From: an uncultured Clostridia bacterium
Lineage (GTDB): Bacteria; Bacillota; Clostridia; Christensenellales; Borkfalkiaceae
Direction: 5' to 3'
Assembly (NCBI GenBank): GCA_947175325.1
Contig: CAMWME010000002.1
Span: 62,001 to 126,000, forward strand
Length of the DNA: 64,000 bases
Part shown: positions 61,144-64,000 of the stretch, in pieces
Numbering within the stretch: position 1 is the first letter of the stretch
How the letters are laid out: each line of letters begins with the position of its first letter
Notes under the pieces: model-generated
The model's database searches: none
What the model was told of the DNA's origin: nothing
What the model saw: only the letters and a program-made list of their open reading frames with translations
Program-made: the position numbers and the translations under genes

Positions 61144-61692
61144 TTACTGTTTAATAATATCCATAAACATTTCTTGCATTTTAAAGTCTTCAAACTCCCC
61201 CGAGAATAAAGTAGTGACAGTTGAAGCGTTTCTTCTTGTTATCCCTCGAATATTCATACAGAGATGCTTTGCTTCCAAATATATTGCAATTCCTTTAGGA
61301 TTTAAAGACTCTTGCATATCTTCCAAAATTTCTTTCGCTAACCGCTCTTGTAATTGCAAACATTTAGCATGCTTATCAACAATTCTTGCTAACTTACTTA
61401 TGCCGATAACTTCCTTGCCTGGAATATATGCAATATGCGCTTTACCGATAAACGGCATCAAATGATGCTCACACATTGACGAAAAATCTATGTCGCGAAC
61501 AAGAACTATTCCACCGTAATTGTTAGAATCGAAGACGGTATATTTCATATTTGCACGTTCTGGATTTAATAGTTCATCACACATATCGGCAACCCGTCTT
61601 GGCGTATCCACTAATCCTTCACGTTCCGGATTTTCACCTATAGCTATAAGGAATTCTCGCGATAGGAATTTAATTCGTTCTTTATCTATCAT
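61144..61692 (-). CDS. folE: GTP cyclohydrolase I
   Basis: A 182-aa enzyme (ATG at 61692 chosen; the ORF start is a GTG touching the AAGGAG site). It converts GTP to 7,8-dihydroneopterin triphosphate. Zinc/catalytic motifs MCEHHLMPF and EAKHLCM, the pocket IAYIPGKEVIGISKLARIV and the STVTTLFSGEF tail are present. One deviation: the usual AQRPQVQERL region reads AKCLQLQERL. No other folate gene is nearby, so it probably supplies a pterin or deazapurine precursor for this operon. Confidence 0.92.
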   Translation of the reverse strand: MIDKERIKFLSREFLIAIGENPEREGLVDTPRRVADMCDELLNPERANMKYTVFDSNNYGGIVLVRDIDFSSMCEHHLMPFIGKAHIAYIPGKEVIGISKLARIVDKHAKCLQLQERLAKEILEDMQESLNPKGIAIYLEAKHLCMNIRGITRRNASTVTTLFSGEFEDFKMQEMFMDIIKQ

Positions 61693-61743
61693 AAGTAATT
61701 TCACTCCTTTGTGTTTTTCTTGTAAATGCTTTTTTGAAGTTTT

Positions 61744-63039
61744 TTATTTTTTTATAGCTCCACATATCGATATAATAGACGAAACGAAACCAACCAAGGC
61801 AACTATTGTGCTTATAATATTCCCAGCAGAATAATTTCCTTTTGATATTAATCCAACCAGAAAATATACTCCAACGCCCAATATACATATTAGTGTTAAA
61901 ACAGTTGTAATTATAAATCGCTTTTTATTGCTTTTAGGATTTGATATAACATCAGTAAATTTAACATATTTTTTTTGCACTTCATTAAAAGCTATTATAA
62001 CTTCTGCAGTTACCCACGTTGATTCTTCGGTTGTAACGCCGTCCTCTTTTTCTTTTTTAATTATCCACTCACCACGATCCCTTTGCTGAGTTTCAAAATG
62101 TCTAATTAACTTAATTATTTGGTTTTTAAACTGATACTCTTCAGAAGACACCAAAGTAATTAAAGCGATATACGGCAAATTATGTACGAAAGGATTCTTC
62201 TTATAATGATAATCTTTCGAGTCAATTAATCTCTTTATTACATACCAATTTTTTTTGATATATTTTAATATTTCATTTTTAAATTCTCTATCTGCTTCGG
62301 TAAGATATTTTGATTTTACCAAACACATGTATCCGTACATTAAATTTGCAATATCATTTTCCAAAATCAAATTATCATTTAAGGCTTTCTTTTGATTGTA
62401 GCTATAATTATTTTTACTGATAATTGTTTTTATAAAGTTTCTCACATAAGCACAAGCATTTCTAACAACGGTACTATTACTTGCATCTTTCCCATCAGCT
62501 TTGTAACCTTTTAAAACATAGTAAATAAATAGTGGTGAACTTGATTTTTCTATTGATTTAACTGAATCGCACCATCCACAATCAACTTGTTGATTTTTAT
62601 CTAACCAATAAATTCCTTTCTCTATACAAGTTTTAATCCTTTTCTCGATATCGCTTATACTAAATTCACCGTTAAGGCAAGTGAATTTTTCGATTGTAGA
62701 ACCAGTTAAAACATTATCATAAAAAAGTTTTAACGCATAAATTGTATGACCAGTTGACACTGTTGACGAACCACTTCCGTCTGCAGTTTCCCAGTAACCA
62801 CATTCATCGTCAACATCAATAAATTTGCTCAACAAAAACTGAACAGATTTAAATAATTTATCTAAAACGGTTAAATTTAAATCAATCGCATCAGTCAACA
62901 AGAGTGCCTCTAAAGACTCAGAAGTTGTCCATATGCCACTTTCATTTTTAAAGGCTTCGCCTCTCGGCATACCGCCATCTTCGTTTTGTATTCCTAATAT
63001 ATATGTTGTCCCTTTTCTAATAAGTTCGGAATAATTCAT
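61744..63039 (-). CDS. Membrane-anchored alpha/alpha-toroid protein 2
   Basis: A 431-aa paralogue of toroid protein 1. Toroid repeats include SGIWTTSESLEALLL, DECGYWETADG, VSTGHTIYALKLFY, YWLDKNQQVDCGWCDSV and ESTWVTAEVIIAFNEV (residues about 1-350). Two C-terminal membrane helices follow (about 366-390 and 402-428). Like its partner it lacks terpene-cyclase catalytic motifs. It is 9 bp after the kinase gene. Two related but diverged toroids in one operon suggest a heterodimer at the membrane. Confidence 0.8.
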   Translation of the reverse strand: MNYSELIRKGTTYILGIQNEDGGMPRGEAFKNESGIWTTSESLEALLLTDAIDLNLTVLDKLFKSVQFLLSKFIDVDDECGYWETADGSGSSTVSTGHTIYALKLFYDNVLTGSTIEKFTCLNGEFSISDIEKRIKTCIEKGIYWLDKNQQVDCGWCDSVKSIEKSSSPLFIYYVLKGYKADGKDASNSTVVRNACAYVRNFIKTIISKNNYSYNQKKALNDNLILENDIANLMYGYMCLVKSKYLTEADREFKNEILKYIKKNWYVIKRLIDSKDYHYKKNPFVHNLPYIALITLVSSEEYQFKNQIIKLIRHFETQQRDRGEWIIKKEKEDGVTTEESTWVTAEVIIAFNEVQKKYVKFTDVISNPKSNKKRFIITTVLTLICILGVGVYFLVGLISKGNYSAGNIISTIVALVGFVSSIISICGAIKK

Positions 63040-63048
63040 ATTATCTTC

Positions 63049-63645
63049 TCAATTAAGTTCATTTTTTATATGATTAGCAAGTATACCCATTTCAAATTGT
63101 AATTCTTCAATAGTTTTAGGCTCAATTACTATCTTGGGAATTTTTACGGTACTAAAGTATTCTTGATATCTTTGGGATATTGCTGTTAATATTTGAGCAT
63201 TTTCTTCATCTTCAATATAATTTTTACGCTTTTTTATTCTTTCAACCGCAATTACTGGATCCACATCACAAAAAATATATAAATTAGGTTCAGGTAGGCT
63301 GTTATAAATAGAATCCATTATTTTCCGAGTTTGAAATGGAACATTATCAATCTCATTCAAGATTTGGTAACAAATAGAATATCTATCAGATAGTAAAACT
63401 TGTGGATGATAAGAAAATATTCTTTGATAATATTTTGCAAATTCAAACGCCATAGCAATACGTTTAATTTCAGTAGTTTTATCTTTTTCTAAATATTCCC
63501 AACCGCTATTCTTTAAAGTTTTTTTAGAAGAAAAAGGACATTTTGCAACTTTTACTTCTATTTCGGGAAGCAATATATTTTTTAATATATTTATAGATGT
63601 CGTTTTTCCTGCGCCATCAATCCCACAAAATGCAATATGGATCAT
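63049..63645 (-). CDS. Thymidylate-kinase-like P-loop nucleotide kinase
   Basis: A 198-aa kinase with Walker A FCGIDGAGKTTS (residues 6-17), the DRY-type motif LLSDRYSICYQIL (about 91-103) and the LID-adjacent IFCDVDPVIAVERIKKRKN. This is the dTMP kinase family, but the sequence is divergent and AT-rich, so a modified or different nucleotide may be the substrate. It is the first gene of the island operon, with an AGGAG site and a promoter 36 nt upstream. Confidence 0.85.
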   Translation of the reverse strand: MIHIAFCGIDGAGKTTSINILKNILLPEIEVKVAKCPFSSKKTLKNSGWEYLEKDKTTEIKRIAMAFEFAKYYQRIFSYHPQVLLSDRYSICYQILNEIDNVPFQTRKIMDSIYNSLPEPNLYIFCDVDPVIAVERIKKRKNYIEDEENAQILTAISQRYQEYFSTVKIPKIVIEPKTIEELQFEMGILANHIKNELN

Positions 63646-63687
63646 TATTTTCTCCTAAAATCGATACACAAAACTAAAATTTATTAA

Positions 63688-63716
63688 ATTATAACATAAT
63701 TTGATATTTTGTGCAA
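63688..63716 (-). promoter_or_regulatory. Promoter of island operon
   Basis: On the minus strand TTGCAC, a 17-bp spacer and TATAAT with extended TGT. It predicts a 36-nt leader before the kinase gene and is the only strong promoter I see for the seven genes. Confidence 0.78.
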
Positions 63717-63827
63717 TTAAAACTTTATGGTTGGAAATCTTTAAATTTTTAACCTATATAGCAATCCTAAAAAATAACTAGTTTGAATATTAAAAAGTAT
63801 TCTAAACCGTTATAAACCCACTAATGA

Positions 63828-64000
63828 TTGTTAGACGTGTGCCTATCTTCAGATGAAGCAAGCGTAAGTTTGCGCTTGTCACAGAGACATCTGCACGCTA
63901 AATCTAAAAAATTGAACAACCGAAAAGGAAGAAAAATAAATCACAAAACCAATGTTAAATTGAAAGATTTGGCAGATGGCAGATTTATGGTCGCTTGTCT
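63828..64000 (+). CDS. Possible partial ORF running off right edge
   Basis: A plus-strand frame stays open for 57 codons from TTG at 63828, after an in-frame TGA at 63825, to the end. The translation is basic (for example RHLHAKSKKLNNRKGRK). No ATG start with a good ribosome site is seen, so a gene here is only possible. Confidence 0.2.
   Translation, partial: MLDVCLSSDEASVSLRLSQRHLHAKSKKLNNRKGRKINHKTNVKLKDLADGRFMVAC
63831..63901. other. Nested stem-loop, possible structured RNA
   Basis: Four pairs nest inside one another: TTAG/CTAA, CGTG/CACG, CAGATG/CATCTG and CAAGCG/CGCTTG around an 8-nt loop. It is the only GC-bearing structure in the AT-rich flank. It could be a small RNA, an attachment or origin hairpin, or a coincidence within a coding region. 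Confidence 0.45.

Larger units (their letters stand above)
57588..64000. mobile_element. Putative AT-rich genomic island at tRNA-Leu
   Basis: From just after the tRNA the DNA becomes strikingly AT-rich compared with the preceding 57 kb, codon use shifts to A/T-ending codons, and the genes form a single unusual operon. No integrase is visible and the right end is outside the window. I found no copy of the tRNA 3' end inside the window, so the far attachment site, if any, lies beyond 64000. Confidence 0.5.
63646..64000. other. Intergenic stretch right of the island operon
   Basis: 355 bp without a confirmed gene. It holds the island promoter (63688-63716), an AT-rich inverted repeat at 63781-63807 (GTTTGAATA and TATTCTAAAC arms with a one-base bulge), a nested GC-containing hairpin (63831-63901), and a plus-strand frame open from TTG at 63828 to the window end. 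Confidence 0.7.

Noticed and set aside
63837-64000. Group II intron 5' end (GTGTG start) or retron msr-msd
   Set aside because: GTGTG is present, but it is base-paired in a closed hairpin and no reverse transcriptase or domain V is visible in the window.
1-64000. CRISPR array or rRNA operon
   Set aside because: No regularly spaced repeats and no rRNA sequence were seen.

Overview
The window looks like a low-to-mid GC Gram-positive gut Clostridium-class (Firmicutes) genome. Exported proteins carry lipoprotein signals, ribosome sites are strong AAGGAGG types, sugars enter through CUT1 ABC transporters, and nothing indicates an outer membrane. Genus cannot be named from the sequence alone. Almost everything is on the minus strand.

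Region 1 (1-27.6 kb) is a pectin / polygalacturonate utilisation locus. It holds a CUT1 ABC importer (two permeases, an 866-aa lipoprotein binding protein, and an ATPase cut by the left window edge) with two unknown small membrane proteins embedded in it. A divergent cytoplasmic pectin methylesterase follows, then the complete galacturonate branch (uxaC, uxaA, uxaB) with a second MsmX-type ATPase, the unsaturated-uronate branch (kduI, kduD), a KDG kinase, a secreted lipoprotein pectate lyase, a NodB-like deacetylase, a MATE transporter and a cytoplasmic GH43. Both branches meet at KDG, which KdgK phosphorylates to KDPG. The gene where the KDPG aldolase should be encodes only a truncated, catalytically dead aldolase N-terminus fused to a VOC-like domain. 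An activator-type promoter with two 13-bp direct repeats 21 bp apart drives this operon. Three copies of a roughly 110-bp covarying structured repeat sit exactly at the stop codons of uxaB, kduI and GH43.

Region 2 (27.6-31.6 kb) carries an OLD-type ATPase/TOPRIM protein overlapping GH43, a DUF1893 protein, a ferredoxin-containing aldo/keto reductase and a cupin.

Region 3 (31.66-45.57 kb) is bracketed by 27-bp near-identical direct repeats (26/27) that are the 3' end of an rRNA uracil methyltransferase gene (rlmD family). The left copy is a 10-codon remnant with its own stop; the right copy is in the intact gene. This is the signature of site-specific integration. Inside are a type III restriction-modification system with a small XRE regulator and a two-helix membrane protein, two ABC-2 exporter pairs, cardiolipin synthase, a TetR regulator with two matching operators, and a MarR-DegV unit with two palindromic operators. 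No integrase is visible.

Region 4 (45.5-57.6 kb) is ordinary chromosome: rlmD, a J-like/DUF5685 pair, trpS, thrC, an aspartate-family aminotransferase, three related lipoproteins, upp and tRNA-Leu(UAA).

Region 5 (57.6-64 kb) is a very AT-rich island directly after tRNA-Leu. It is one seven-gene operon with a strong promoter: a dTMP-kinase-like P-loop kinase, two paralogous alpha/alpha-toroid proteins with C-terminal membrane anchors, GTP cyclohydrolase I, a cytosine/guanine-type deaminase, a SAM methyltransferase and a xylose-isomerase-like TIM barrel. I know of no named system with this set; it is the best candidate for an undescribed system here. Right of it lie a nested hairpin and a possible partial ORF running off the window.
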